The notes under the pieces were generated by a model, which was not told the origin of the DNA, ran no database searches, and worked only from the letters and a program-made list of their open reading frames with translations. The position numbers and the translations under genes are program-made. A stretch of DNA of 64,000 nt from [Actinobacillus] rossii (GTDB taxonomy: Bacteria; Pseudomonadota; Gammaproteobacteria; Enterobacterales; Pasteurellaceae). The stretch spans positions 186,001-250,000 of the forward strand of contig UFRQ01000003.1 of the NCBI GenBank assembly GCA_900444965.1, read 5' to 3'. Each line of letters starts with the position of its first letter. Positions within the stretch are counted from its first letter, which is position 1. Positions 1 through 9,678 of this stretch are shown piece after piece.

Positions 1-3000
1 GTAGTAGTGACATTAAATCCCAATCCATTTAATGTAGTCGCTAAATCGCCCGCATTAACAAATTTAGCTTTATCTCCATTACTTGGTTCAGTCACTTTAC
101 CATTATTAACTGCTAATGTTGTATTATTTACATTAACTGTAACATTTCCATCATTACCGGCAGAGACGTTGGTAGTCGTACTATTAACAAAATTCACCGA
201 TCCATTTTTCTCGGCAGCATTACCATTCACTTTAACTAAGTTATGTAATTGTTTACCGTTGATCGCATCTGTACTGCTGTCTGATACTTCACCTGCGTTT
301 AATCCCGTGATCTTAGCAGTATTTAACGTCACTTTCTTATCATTCGGATCTTCCGATAACGTAATTTTCGTCGCCTCTTCCCCACCATCAGCAACTTTTT
401 TCGCGGTAATTGAAGTAACGCCAACCAATGCCGATTTTAACGCATGTTTAACCACACCATCAGCACCAACAGACGCAGCGATATTGTCTGTATCAGTGAA
501 ATTAAAGCCCTTATCTACACTAACAGACTGTTCATTCTGTCCATTCGCTTTGTATTTCACATTAATATTTGCAGTATTCACAGACACAACATACTCATCA
601 CCACCATTAGCATTTTTCTGTTGAGACTTTTCAACCGTAACAATTTGCTGACCATCCTTAGCTTTCACCGAAGTATGTTTTTTTGCCTCTTCCTGAACGG
701 TATATAACTGACTGCCATTTACAGCATCTTTGCTATCTTGCTTAATCTCGCCATCAGCAACATGAGTAATTTTATTACCCCCGTTATCTAAACCATTAGC
801 AGTCAAGGTAACATTACTCCGTCCATCTTGTGCATCCGCTGGGGCTTTAATAGTAATCCCGTCGTTATTCATTGACGTATTGCCAGTAGTGACGCTCGTG
901 AGATCGATCGCCTCTTTTAACGCATAAGTAAAGGACTTATCTTCTTGGGTAATTTTCATATTTTTACCCGCTTTCAAGGTCACCATATCCCCAGCTTTAA
1001 TTTGCGCTTCGCTAGCAGTTCCCCCTTGTTCACCACCCTCAACAGTGCCAGAAGTTGCTTTCCAGAAGATTTTATTAATCGTATCGGTGATATCACCTAA
1101 AGTCGCGATTTTATCTTTATCAGTCTTCGGTATTGCTTTACCTTCACCATTAACTGTCGAATTTCCGGTATTCACATCCACTTTCACTTTCAAAAGTGTA
1201 TTCTTATTAACATTTGCTTGAGGATCTTTTGTCTGCGAAACACTAACCGTTGTCCCAGTACCATTTTCATAAACTACGCGATAGCCCGGACTTATCCATG
1301 CCCAGTCTCTATTTTTCTTAGTATCAGGGTCACCGCTTTGATCCGTGGTTTTTACTAAAAAGCCAGCTTCATTAATTGCTCTAACAAGAGTATCAGCAGT
1401 AACTAAACTTTCCCCTTTTCCTCCTTTATTAAGATCAACCTGAGCGAGTTGGGCTCTACCATATTCCCCAATATCAACACGTATAGTTTTAGCGCCAATA
1501 CTTACTTTACCGTTTCCGTCTGCGGTAGTTGTAATTTGATTTGGGTTGCTACCAACGATTTTTAGCTGTTCACCCAGTTTAATCGCCTTAGTTCTCTTAT
1601 CGCCATCAGAGACAAAGGTAATCCCTTTATTGCCAAGATCTTTACTAAGATCATCTACATATTTTTTATTAACAACATCATTGTTATCTGTCGGGTTGCT
1701 GACATTAGTAATTTTCGCCCCACCAACGTCAACATTTTTCTCATTCGGCGACAACGTAATTTTCGTTCCGCTATCTCCGCCATTCGAAATGGACGTAATA
1801 TTGCTCAAATTATCCATTAACGCATAGGTAAAGGTGCTGCCATTTTGGGTAATTTTCATATTTTTACCCGCGTTGAATGTCACCATATCCCCAGCTTTAA
1901 TTTGCGCTTGACTAGAACTCACATTTTGCCCACCATCAACCGCACCAGAGGTCGCTTTCCAGTAGGTTTTGTTAATGGTATCGGTAATATTGCCTATCGT
2001 CGCGATTTTATCTTTATCTTCATCAGTCTTCGGTATTGCTTTACCTTCACCATTAACTGTCGAATTTCCGGTATTCACATCCACTTTCACTTTCAAAAGT
2101 GTATTCTTATTAACATTTGCTTGAGGATCTTTTGTCTGCGAAACACTAACCGTTGTCCCAGTACCATTTTCATAAACTACGCGATAGCCCGGACTTATCC
2201 ATGCCCAGTCTCTATTTTTCTTAGTATCAGGGTCACCGCTTTGATCCGTGGTTTTTACTAAAAAGCCAGCTTCATTAATTGCTCTAACAAGAGTATCAGC
2301 AGTAACTAAACTTTCCCCTTTTCCTCCTTTATTAAGATCAACCTGAGCGAGTTGGGCTCTACCATATTCCCCAATATCAACACGTATAGTTTTAGCGCCA
2401 ATACTTACTTTACCGTTTCCGTCTGCGGTAGTTGTAATTTGATTTGGGTTGCTACCAACGATTTTCACCTGTTCACCAAGTTTAATCGCTTTGGTTTTAT
2501 TAGTATTTGCCTCAAATATAATGCCTTTTCCAGCAAGTTCATCTACATAGGCTTTATTAGCGGCATCATTGTTTTGTATCGGTCTAGATACATTGCTAAT
2601 CGTCGCATTATGCACATCAATATTATTTGTATTTGGCGAAAGACTAATTTTGCTACCGGTATTCTCCGGACCATTAGAAATAGAACTAATATTGTTTAAA
2701 CTCTCGGTCACAGCATAGATAAAGGATTTATCTTGCTGGGTAATTTTTAAATTTTTGCCAGCTTTAAATGTCACCGTATCGCCCGCTTTAATTTTTTCCT
2801 CTTGCGGATCGCCTTCCTGTACCCCTTCGTTGACTGTTCCAGAAGTGGCTTTCCAGAACGTATCATTAATAGTTTTAGTAATATCGCCTAAGGTAGCAAT
2901 TTTATCCTTATCGGTATCACCATTTTTTGGTTTGGCTTTACCGGAACTATCAACTTCGGTTTGTCCTGTATTAACGTTAACCTTCACTGTTAGCGTATCT

Positions 3001-6000
3001 TTTCCATTTTCTGCCTTATTAGAAACTTCCGCAGTAGTGCCGGTACCGTTTGCATAAACCACATTATCGCCCGGGTTAATATACGCCCAATCTTGACTGT
3101 TCCAACCGCTTTTATCCGTGGTTTTTACCAACCAACTGGCGTCATTTACCGCCGCCATAGTCGCATTTGCGGTTACGAGAGCGTGTTTATCATAATTCTT
3201 AGGTAAGCTCGCCTTACCATCTGCCCCAGTCTCAATATCATCAACTACCTTAGCGCCAACCTTAATAGTATCACCCTCTTTGGTAGCAGTAATTTGATTA
3301 GGGCTTGTACTTTGAACTTTTACGTTCCCCCCTTGAAGATTTTGGATACTATTTTTTACTTCTTGCAATTGTGAGAAATTCACAGCGTCATTGCTGTCTG
3401 TACCATTAGCTAAATTGGTAATTTTGCGATTTCCAGAGCTTCCCATATCAATACCATTGGTATTAATCGTCGGACCGTTATTGACCTTAATAGAATTGCT
3501 CGCAGTAACGTCTTTAAAGGTTGGAGAATCTTTAAAGCCAATCGTAATATTGCCTTGATTATCTACCGAAGTGGCAAGATTAGTGGCGTTGAATGTACCG
3601 CCATTGCTAATATCCCCCGGTTTAATCGTAATTGTTTTAGTTTGGTTATGCTTAATTGTATAACCCGCTTGTTCACCATGTTGCGCTTTATAGGTTGTAC
3701 TACCAATTGAGGCATCCAATTGTTTTTTATTAACCGCGTCGGTAGGTTGCTCACCATCTTTCAAATTAGTGATTTTTTGGTTATTCATATCAATACCGGT
3801 CTTCGATAAAACTGGTCCATTTTGACCATTATCACTAATCGTCACCTTTTTGAAAGTCGGTTGCTCTTTAATCCCAATTAAAATTCCTGTATCCGTTTTC
3901 CGCGTTTCGATATTATCGCCGGAATAACGACCGCCATTATTGTCCGCATTCCAATTATCATTGGTTTTAATTTCCAACGTAGAGATTTCCGAACTATAAG
4001 TACCATTAGAATCTGGAGTAACGGTTAATCCCGAACCGGTAACAGTAACTACGTTATTAGTTACATTAGTAGTAATCCCCTTGGCGCCTTTAATCTCTAA
4101 TTTTTCATTGGATAGGGTAACATTGCCCTCTTTATTATTGTCTGTTTTTAATTCCAAAGTAAGGGCTTTTAATTGCGCGACGTTTACCGCGTCGGTATCC
4201 GCAGAACCGGCGGCTAAGCCGGTAATTTGACGAGTAACCGTACTGTTATTACCAATTGCTACCGCGGCATGTGTAGCAGTTTGTACATTACTACTCAATG
4301 CGCTGTAGTTACTACTTGCTTGTTTCCAACCGGTATCGCCTTTATCTTTTGTGGTGACCGATTGATAACCAATCGCCACACTGCCATTTGCAATGGTCGC
4401 ATTGGAGTTATTCCCCAGCGCGGTTGCTCTATCTTTAGTAGCAAAAGAACTTTCCCCTAGGGCAGTGGTACCAGTTTGGTTGGCAACGCTGTTTTTACCT
4501 ACTGCAACAGAATGGCTCGCGGCGCTGGCGTTGCTCCCAATGGCAATGGCATATTCAGCGGTCGCGTTGCTTGATGCACCTAATGCCACGGTTTGTGTTC
4601 CGTTTGCATGGCTTAACGCCCCTAACGCCATTGACTCATTGCCGGTAGCATTCGCCACTACCCCCAACACTACCGAACCATCACTATTCGCTTTGGATTT
4701 TGCCCCGATTGCAACGGAACCCTTACCAGCCGAGGCGGTATTAATATATTTACTACCGCCCTTTTCTTGATAGGTGGTGTTATCTAAGTCATCGCCCCCA
4801 ATGGCAATACTGCTGTAGCCACTTGCGATAACGTCGCTCCCCAATGCAATGGCGCCTGATGCATTAGAGGTGGAATTGCTCCCCAATACGACGGATTGCG
4901 CCTCTAATGCCTTGGCGTCACGTCCAATCGCAATTTGACGAGTACTGTTTCCACCAGCAGTTGAATTATATCCCATGGCAATAGAATCAAAACCTGATGC
5001 AGTCGCGCCGCCAATCGCAATCGCATTTTGCGCAGTGGCATTGGCGCTGGCTCTCTGTCCGTTATTTGTTCCGCTACCAATAGCAATCGAGCTGTGATTT
5101 GACGCTGTCGTACCAGTACCCAATGCAGTAGAATTGTTACCACTTGCCGTTGCGTTATGTCCCAATGCTACAGCGTCGTCTTTCGTCGCATTTGCTTCAC
5201 GCCCCATGGCAACCGCACTTTTACCACTTGCCGCACTGCTGGTACCAATCGAAATCGCATCTTCTGCCGAAGCTTTTGCCCCACCGGTCGAATGTCCATC
5301 ATTAGCGTCTTTCTTTTCCCCAATAGCAATGGTTCTATCTGCTAATGCTTGCGCGCCGGCACTTAATGCCGCCGCTGCTAACCCAGTGGCGTTACTTAAG
5401 CGACCAAGTGCAATTGATGCGCCTCCACTAGCAGTTGCGCCATAATTCACTGCGAGAGCCGATTTAGCTGATGCAGTTGTATTTGAACCGAGTGCCAAGG
5501 CATAATCTCCCGTTGCCTTCGCTCCATAACCAATCGCATTGGCAGTATTATGCGTGGCACTAGCTAACACCCCAATTGCGATAGCATTATTATGCGTGGC
5601 ATTGGCTTTATCGCCAATAGCAATCGTTTGCGAAACAGCGGCTTTAGCTGAAGCACCAATCGCTACTGATGAATACGCTGCTTTAGCTTCGTCCCCAATG
5701 GCTACCGCAGCAGCTGGCGAACCACCGCCAACAACCCCATCATTCTTTGATGTGCGGTTATCTTCAATAGTTGAAGCGTTATGACCAATAACCACCGCAT
5801 TTTTAGCAGCTCCATTAATAGTCGCATTATCACCAATCGCTACCGAACTATTGCCAAGCCCTTTTGCCAAGTTTCCTACTGCAACCGCATTATCATAATT
5901 ACCAGTATCGGCTTTATAACCAATAGCAACACTGGTTCTACCCGTCGCATTTGCTTTTGATGTCTTATCTCCGCCACCGATAGCTATTGAACCGGGTCCC

Positions 6001-6290
6001 GCTTTTCCCATAATAGCTATCGTGTTTTCATCACCTCTATTAAATGCGCTCCCACCACCTTGGATCCATGCAGCCTCTGCCGGCAAGGATAAACTAAATA
6101 AGCCTAATAAAACGATATGTGGTAACAGATGGAATGGAAAGGAAGAAAAAATAGAGGAAAAAGCGACCGCACTTTGGATGTCTTGCCCTTGGCTTTCGGC
6201 TTTAGATTTGCCTTTTATTTTTGTTAATTCAGAAACGACTAACCAAGCCTGACGAGCTTCGCTCCAGACAATTCTAAATACTTTATTCAT
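1..6290 (-). CDS. Giant trimeric autotransporter adhesin, Hia/Hsf-like, 5' part (C-terminus outside window)
   Basis: The minus-strand frame was sampled along its length and is open from the ATG at 6290 to the window edge, about 2,096 codons, with no stop seen. The N-terminus MNKVFRIVWSEARQAWLVV is the extended signal-peptide region of type Va/Vc autotransporters; the hydrophobic core and likely cleavage after LSLPAEAA lie near residue 74. Residues about 97-680 are YadA-head repeats (SIAIG, AVAIG, IALG followed by A-x-A-x-G). A neck follows near residue 689 (DTDAVNVAQLKAL), then Hia/Hsf-like stalk and ring modules (WLVKTTD, ATSGTV, VNKKYVDDL). Family knowledge: such proteins trimerise through a C-terminal YadA anchor in the outer membrane and bind host cells or matrix. 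The anchor is not in view, so the final length and intactness are unknown. The long + strand ORFs here are shadows. Confidence 0.9.
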   Translation of the reverse strand, partial: MNKVFRIVWSEARQAWLVVSELTKIKGKSKAESQGQDIQSAVAFSSIFSSFPFHLLPHIVLLGLFSLSLPAEAAWIQGGGSAFNRGDENTIAIMGKAGPGSIAIGGGDKTSKANATGRTSVAIGYKADTGNYDNAVAVGNLAKGLGNSSVAIGDNATINGAAKNAVVIGHNASTIEDNRTSKNDGVVGGGSPAAAVAIGDEAKAAYSSVAIGASAKAAVSQTIAIGDKANATHNNAIAIGVLASATHNTANAIGYGAKATGDYALALGSNTTASAKSALAVNYGATASGGASIALGRLSNATGLAAAALSAGAQALADRTIAIGEKKDANDGHSTGGAKASAEDAISIGTSSAASGKSAVAMGREANATKDDAVALGHNATASGNNSTALGTGTTASNHSSIAIGSGTNNGQRASANATAQNAIAIGGATASGFDSIAMGYNSTAGGNSTRQIAIGRDAKALEAQSVVLGSNSTSNASGAIALGSDVIASGYSSIAIGGDDLDNTTYQEKGGSKYINTASAGKGSVAIGAKSKANSDGSVVLGVVANATGNESMALGALSHANGTQTVALGASSNATAEYAIAIGSNASAASHSVAVGKNSVANQTGTTALGESSFATKDRATALGNNSNATIANGSVAIGYQSVTTKDKGDTGWKQASSNYSALSSNVQTATHAAVAIGNNSTVTRQITGLAAGSADTDAVNVAQLKALTLELKTDNNKEGNVTLSNEKLEIKGAKGITTNVTNNVVTVTGSGLTVTPDSNGTYSSEISTLEIKTNDNWNADNNGGRYSGDNIETRKTDTGILIGIKEQPTFKKVTISDNGQNGPVLSKTGIDMNNQKITNLKDGEQPTDAVNKKQLDASIGSTTYKAQHGEQAGYTIKHNQTKTITIKPGDISNGGTFNATNLATSVDNQGNITIGFKDSPTFKDVTASNSIKVNNGPTINTNGIDMGSSGNRKITNLANGTDSNDAVNFSQLQEVKNSIQNLQGGNVKVQSTSPNQITATKEGDTIKVGAKVVDDIETGADGKASLPKNYDKHALVTANATMAAVNDASWLVKTTDKSGWNSQDWAYINPGDNVVYANGTGTTAEVSNKAENGKDTLTVKVNVNTGQTEVDSSGKAKPKNGDTDKDKIATLGDITKTINDTFWKATSGTVNEGVQEGDPQEEKIKAGDTVTFKAGKNLKITQQDKSFIYAVTESLNNISSISNGPENTGSKISLSPNTNNIDVHNATISNVSRPIQNNDAANKAYVDELAGKGIIFEANTNKTKAIKLGEQVKIVGSNPNQITTTADGNGKVSIGAKTIRVDIGEYGRAQLAQVDLNKGGKGESLVTADTLVRAINEAGFLVKTTDQSGDPDTKKNRDWAWISPGYRVVYENGTGTTVSVSQTKDPQANVNKNTLLKVKVDVNTGNSTVNGEGKAIPKTDEDKDKIATIGNITDTINKTYWKATSGAVDGGQNVSSSQAQIKAGDMVTFNAGKNMKITQNGSTFTYALMDNLSNITSISNGGDSGTKITLSPNEKNVDVGGAKITNVSNPTDNNDVVNKKYVDDLSKDLGNKGITFVSDGDKRTKAIKLGEQLKIVGSNPNQITTTADGNGKVSIGAKTIRVDIGEYGRAQLAQVDLNKGGKGESLVTADTLVRAINEAGFLVKTTDQSGDPDTKKNRDWAWISPGYRVVYENGTGTTVSVSQTKDPQANVNKNTLLKVKVDVNTGNSTVNGEGKAIPKTDKDKIATLGDITDTINKIFWKATSGTVEGGEQGGTASEAQIKAGDMVTLKAGKNMKITQEDKSFTYALKEAIDLTSVTTGNTSMNNDGITIKAPADAQDGRSNVTLTANGLDNGGNKITHVADGEIKQDSKDAVNGSQLYTVQEEAKKHTSVKAKDGQQIVTVEKSQQKNANGGDEYVVSVNTANINVKYKANGQNEQSVSVDKGFNFTDTDNIAASVGADGVVKHALKSALVGVTSITAKKVADGGEEATKITLSEDPNDKKVTLNTAKITGLNAGEVSDSSTDAINGKQLHNLVKVNGNAAEKNGSVNFVNSTTTNVSAGNDGNVTVNVNNTTLAVNNGKVTEPSNGDKAKFVNAGDLATTLNGLGFNVTT
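1119..1562 (-). repeat. Internal exact repeat of the adhesin, copy B (pairs with 2022-2465)
   Basis: About 444 bases match 2022-2465 with an offset of 903 bases (301 codons) and no difference that I could find by reading. It encodes stalk module residues about 1576-1724. Neighbouring parts of the module are only similar, so the identity block points to recent duplication or gene conversion within the gene. Confidence 0.85.
2022..2465 (-). repeat. Internal exact repeat of the adhesin, copy A (pairs with 1119-1562)
   Basis: This is the other member of the 444-base pair, encoding residues about 1275-1423. A third, more diverged version of the same module lies further right (around 2930-3330), so the stalk grew by module duplication. 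Confidence 0.85.
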
Positions 6291-6477
6291 GACATATTCC
6301 TAATTGAGAAATTGAAAGATAATTCGTTGGATTTTTTACAGATGCGTCACAGCGACCAAATAAAGAGAAAACGGATATGCACTTAAATTTTGTAGCATAA
6401 AAGCATAAAAAGTTCATTTACCCTTAACCCTCCTTGCGCATGCCTCATCCCAAAAAAGACAAAATTTCTCCTATTGT

Positions 6478-6495
6478 AAAAAAAAAAAAAAAAAA
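6478..6495 (-). promoter_or_regulatory. 18-base poly-T tract (minus strand) upstream of the adhesin; likely phase-variation tract
   Basis: Eighteen consecutive A on the + strand read as T18 towards the adhesin start, about 190 bases upstream of its ATG. Runs this long mutate by slipped-strand mispairing. H. influenzae hia expression is reported to vary with the length of an upstream poly-T tract, and the position here fits that. The promoter itself is not obvious by eye. Confidence 0.7.
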
Positions 6496-6505
6496 TACAA
6501 GTTAT

Positions 6506-6569
6506 TCAGACCACTGACAAACCCACCTTTACAGCCCTTCTGTCAAAGGTGGGTTTGTCAGTGGTCTGA
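6506..6569. repeat. 25-bp perfect inverted repeat between xylB and the adhesin
   Basis: Arms 6506-6530 and 6545-6569 are exact reverse complements, with a 14-base loop that itself contains ACAG/CTGT. On the minus strand the hairpin follows xylB and is followed 10 bases later by the T18 tract, so it may end xylB transcription as well as insulate the adhesin promoter. Confidence 0.75.
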
Positions 6570-6587
6570 GGGGCTATTTATAGCCCC
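6570..6587. terminator. GC-rich hairpin downstream of xylB
   Basis: GGGGCTAT (6570-6577) pairs with ATAGCCCC (6580-6587). It lies 20 bases past the xylB stop, directly against the 25-bp hairpin. No clear T-run follows on the minus strand, so terminator function is inferred from position. Confidence 0.45.
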
Positions 6588-6607
6588 TTAATTTTACAGT
6601 ACAGCTT

Positions 6608-8053
6608 TTATATTCCTTTTAACCGCTGGTAAATATTTCCATATTTCACTCGTTTCTCTGCATAAAATTCCGTTTTCGCTAAGTTAGGTTGATAAACCGC
6701 TTCTAACGGTAACGGTTGACAGAAATTGGCAAGATCTTCGTTTGGATGCAATGCGATTTGGGCTAATTTGGCAGCACCAAGGGCAGGACCAACATCACCG
6801 CCCGTGCGATATTCCATCGTTCTTCCTGTAATATCTGCTAATAATTGGCGCCAATACGCACTTTTTGCGCCACCACCAATCAATGCAATATTATCTGCAA
6901 CAACGCCCGTTTCATGTAAAACATCAATTCCATCTGTCATGGCAAAACTAACGCCTTCAACGACCGCTTTGGCTAGAGTTACCGCGTTATCATTATGGGT
7001 TAATCCCCATAATACGCCTTTAGCATAAGCATCATTATGGGGTGTGCGTTCACCTGATAAATAAGGTAAGAAAATAGCATCAGAATTCACCGCACTTTGC
7101 TCAATTTGTTTAAATAACGTTTGAACATCCGCCATACCCGTCACTTTTTTAACCCAATCTACCGCAGAAGCTGCGCTCAAAATGACTGACATTAAATGCC
7201 AGCAGTTAGGTAATGCGTGGCAAAAGCTATGCACGGCTTTTTGTGGATTGGCCGTAAATTTATCCGTTACTACAAAATAAACACCCGAAGTGCCAAGGGA
7301 AAGCATAGCTTGCCCCGTTTGATATAAACCAATACCAATTGCTCCAGCCCCATTATCACCACCACCCGCAACAACAGGCACCGTATTCATTTTCCAATTT
7401 TTCGCTAATTCGGGTCGAAGATAACCTGTAATTTGATTGCCTTCAAACAACTTCGGCATAGCACTTTCATCCAAACCACACGCATTAAGTAAGGATGAAT
7501 CCCAAGCCCGCTTACCCACATCAAGCCACATTGTCCCCGAAGCATCGGACATATCGGAAGCATATTCTCCCGTCATCACCAAACGCAAATAATCTTTCGG
7601 CAACAATACCTTATGCACTTTTTCTGCAATTGCAGGCTCATATTTTTGGGTCCATTTTAATTTAGGCGCCGTAAATCCTGGCATCATTAAATTACCCGTA
7701 ATTTCACGAGAATTAGGCACCAGCGTTTCTAATTCCGCACATTCAGCCACGCTACGGCCATCATTCCATAATATTGCTGGACGAAGAATATGGCCATTTT
7801 TATCTAATAAGGTCGCACCATGCATTTGCCCTGTTAATCCAATCGCTTTGACCGCAGATAAATTCTGCTGTTGAGCAAGAGCAAGCATAGCAAGATTAAC
7901 AGCATACCACCAATCTTCAGGATTTTGTTCTGACCAAAGTGGTTGTGGGCGAGAGATAGGAAGAGTTTGCTGAGTGGTAGCAATAATTTGCTGGCTTTCA
8001 TCAAGTAAAACGACTTTAACACCTGACGTACCTAAATCAATACCGATATACAT
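6608..8053 (-). CDS. xylB: Xylulokinase
   Basis: This FGGY-family kinase phosphorylates D-xylulose to xylulose 5-phosphate, which enters the pentose phosphate pathway. The N-terminal phosphate motif IGIDLGTSGVKVVLLDE is at residues 3-19. GGGDNGAGAIG is near residue 233, and the C-terminal adenosine motif GGGAKSAYWRQLLADI is near residue 392. The length of 481 residues is normal for XylB. It lies 63 bases downstream of xylA on the same strand, so the two probably form a xylAB operon transcribed away from xylFGH. The intergenic gap carries an uptake signal (ACCGCACTT). The start ATG at 8053 is preceded by AAGGAG. Confidence 0.95.
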   Translation of the reverse strand: MYIGIDLGTSGVKVVLLDESQQIIATTQQTLPISRPQPLWSEQNPEDWWYAVNLAMLALAQQQNLSAVKAIGLTGQMHGATLLDKNGHILRPAILWNDGRSVAECAELETLVPNSREITGNLMMPGFTAPKLKWTQKYEPAIAEKVHKVLLPKDYLRLVMTGEYASDMSDASGTMWLDVGKRAWDSSLLNACGLDESAMPKLFEGNQITGYLRPELAKNWKMNTVPVVAGGGDNGAGAIGIGLYQTGQAMLSLGTSGVYFVVTDKFTANPQKAVHSFCHALPNCWHLMSVILSAASAVDWVKKVTGMADVQTLFKQIEQSAVNSDAIFLPYLSGERTPHNDAYAKGVLWGLTHNDNAVTLAKAVVEGVSFAMTDGIDVLHETGVVADNIALIGGGAKSAYWRQLLADITGRTMEYRTGGDVGPALGAAKLAQIALHPNEDLANFCQPLPLEAVYQPNLAKTEFYAEKRVKYGNIYQRLKGI

Positions 8054-8116
8054 ATCAGCTCCTTAATTAAAATGCGGTCAAAAATATTCACATTTTCAAC
8101 CGCACTTTTTATGACA

Positions 8117-9430
8117 TTAACGATAGATATAATTATTCACTAAGTTTTCAAGATACTCTTGTTGTCCTGAAACGGGTTGCGGATCAAGACTTGAAGCTGC
8201 ATTTGCTAAAGCTTCTAATGATGATTGACCATTTAAAATTTGTTGACCTAATGCGCCATTCCAACCTGCATAACGTTGTTCAACCACATTTTCTAACACG
8301 TTATCTTCGAGTAATTTAGCAGCGCGTTTTAATGACAATGCCAAGACATCAATCGCACCAATATGACCGTGGAATAGGTCATAAGGATCCGTGCTTTGGC
8401 GACGAATTTTAGCATCAAAATTAAAGCCCCCTGTTGTCAATCCACCTGCTTTCAAGATTTCATAAAGCGCAAGAGTATTTTCTTCGACACTATTAGGGAA
8501 TTGATCCGTATCCCAACCTAATTGTGGATCGCCACGATTTGCGTCAATAGAACCTAAAATATCTAATGCAGCCGCGGTGGCAATTTCATGCTGGAAGGTA
8601 TGGCCAGCCAATGTGGCGTGATTGGCTTCAATATTCACCTTGATTTCTTTTTCTAACCCAAATTGTTTTAGAAAACCATAAACCGTTGCTACATCATAAT
8701 CATATTGATGTTTAGTCGGCTCTTGTGGTTTGGGTTCGATTAATAAGGTGCCGTTAAAACCAATTTTATGTTTATGTTCTACTACCATTTGCATAAAACG
8801 ACCAATCTGTTCACGTTCACGGCGTAAATCCGTATTTAGCAAGGTTTCATAGCCTTCACGTCCACCCCATAATACATAATTTTCACCACCTAAACGTTTT
8901 GTCGCATTCATCGCATTGAAAACCTGTGCCGCAGCTCGAGCAAAAATTTCAGGATTAGGATTGGTTGCCGCGCCCGACATATAACGTGGATTACTGAAAC
9001 AATTTGCTGTTCCCCACAGTAATTTAATACCAGTCTCTGCTTGTTTTTTCTCTAAAATCTCCACAATGGTATTAAAATTTTTCACGTATTCCGCGTAAGA
9101 ATTGCCTTCAGGTGCCACATCAACATCGTGGAAACAATAATAAGGTACACCTAATTTTTGAATAAATTCAAAGGCTATTTCGGCTTTCTGTTTAGCCGCT
9201 TCTAGCGGATCAGAAACTTTCTGCCAACTACGATCTAGCGAACCGACACCAAACATATCATTCCCATTCCAACAGAATGTATGCCAATAACACACAGCTA
9301 AATGTAAGTGTTCTGCCATGGTTTTACCTAAAATAACCTCATTAGCATTGTAATGTTTATAGGCAAATGGATTGCTGGAATTAACGCCTTCATATTGCAC
9401 TTTTTCGATTTTATTGAAGTAATTGCTCAT
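8117..9430 (-). CDS. xylA: Xylose isomerase
   Basis: It converts D-xylose to D-xylulose with two divalent metals in the cytoplasm. The 437-residue chain is a typical class II xylose isomerase. Visible catalytic and metal motifs are [10 protein letters not shown] near residue 100, [14 protein letters not shown] near residue 233, [10 protein letters not shown] near residue 268 and the metal-binding DANRGD near residue 297. The start ATG at 9430 has an AGGAG just upstream (minus strand). It is divergent from xylF across a regulatory gap with a CRP site, as in the E. coli xyl locus, and would be activated by XylR and CRP. Confidence 0.97.
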   Translation of the reverse strand: MSNYFNKIEKVQYEGVNSSNPFAYKHYNANEVILGKTMAEHLHLAVCYWHTFCWNGNDMFGVGSLDRSWQKVSDPLEAAKQKAEIAFEFIQKLGVPYYCFHDVDVAPEGNSYAEYVKNFNTIVEILEKKQAETGIKLLWGTANCFSNPRYMSGAATNPNPEIFARAAAQVFNAMNATKRLGGENYVLWGGREGYETLLNTDLRREREQIGRFMQMVVEHKHKIGFNGTLLIEPKPQEPTKHQYDYDVATVYGFLKQFGLEKEIKVNIEANHATLAGHTFQHEIATAAALDILGSIDANRGDPQLGWDTDQFPNSVEENTLALYEILKAGGLTTGGFNFDAKIRRQSTDPYDLFHGHIGAIDVLALSLKRAAKLLEDNVLENVVEQRYAGWNGALGQQILNGQSSLEALANAASSLDPQPVSGQQEYLENLVNNYIYR

Positions 9431-9500
9431 AATATTTCTCCTAGGTGGATTTGCTTTTCGTGAGCATAATCGACAAAAACATTTCTTCGCGCAATTACGT

Positions 9501-9520
9501 TATTTCGTTTTTGTATTTCG
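9501..9520. promoter_or_regulatory. Possible XylR half-sites in the xylA/xylF intergenic region
   Basis: The 7-mer TATTTCG occurs at 9501-9507 and 9514-9520 as a direct repeat, between the xylA start and the CRP site. E. coli XylR binds direct repeats in the matching position. This is inferred from position and repetition only. Confidence 0.3.
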
Positions 9521-9532
9521 ATAATTAGTTAT

Positions 9533-9548
9533 TGTGCGAGCGATCACA
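9533..9548. promoter_or_regulatory. CRP-type site between xylA and xylF
   Basis: TGTGC-GAGCGA-TCACA matches the CRP consensus TGTGA-N6-TCACA with one mismatch. It is placed centrally in the 248-base divergent gap, which suits shared catabolite control of xylAB and xylFGH. Confidence 0.75.
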
Positions 9549-9678
9549 AAAGTGAAAAAACGTAAAGACATTGTGAAATCTAATAATTGCATTCATAAAA
9601 CAAGACGCTCAAACTTCAGGCTGAGCGAAGTAGTCAATGTTGCTCTACTGATTATCAACTTAACATTTGAGGTGTTAT

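Noticed and set aside
7..6252. Long + strand ORFs rich in Ala, Leu, Val and Pro
   Set aside because: They are antisense shadows of the repetitive adhesin gene on the minus strand, which has a proper signal peptide and family motifs.
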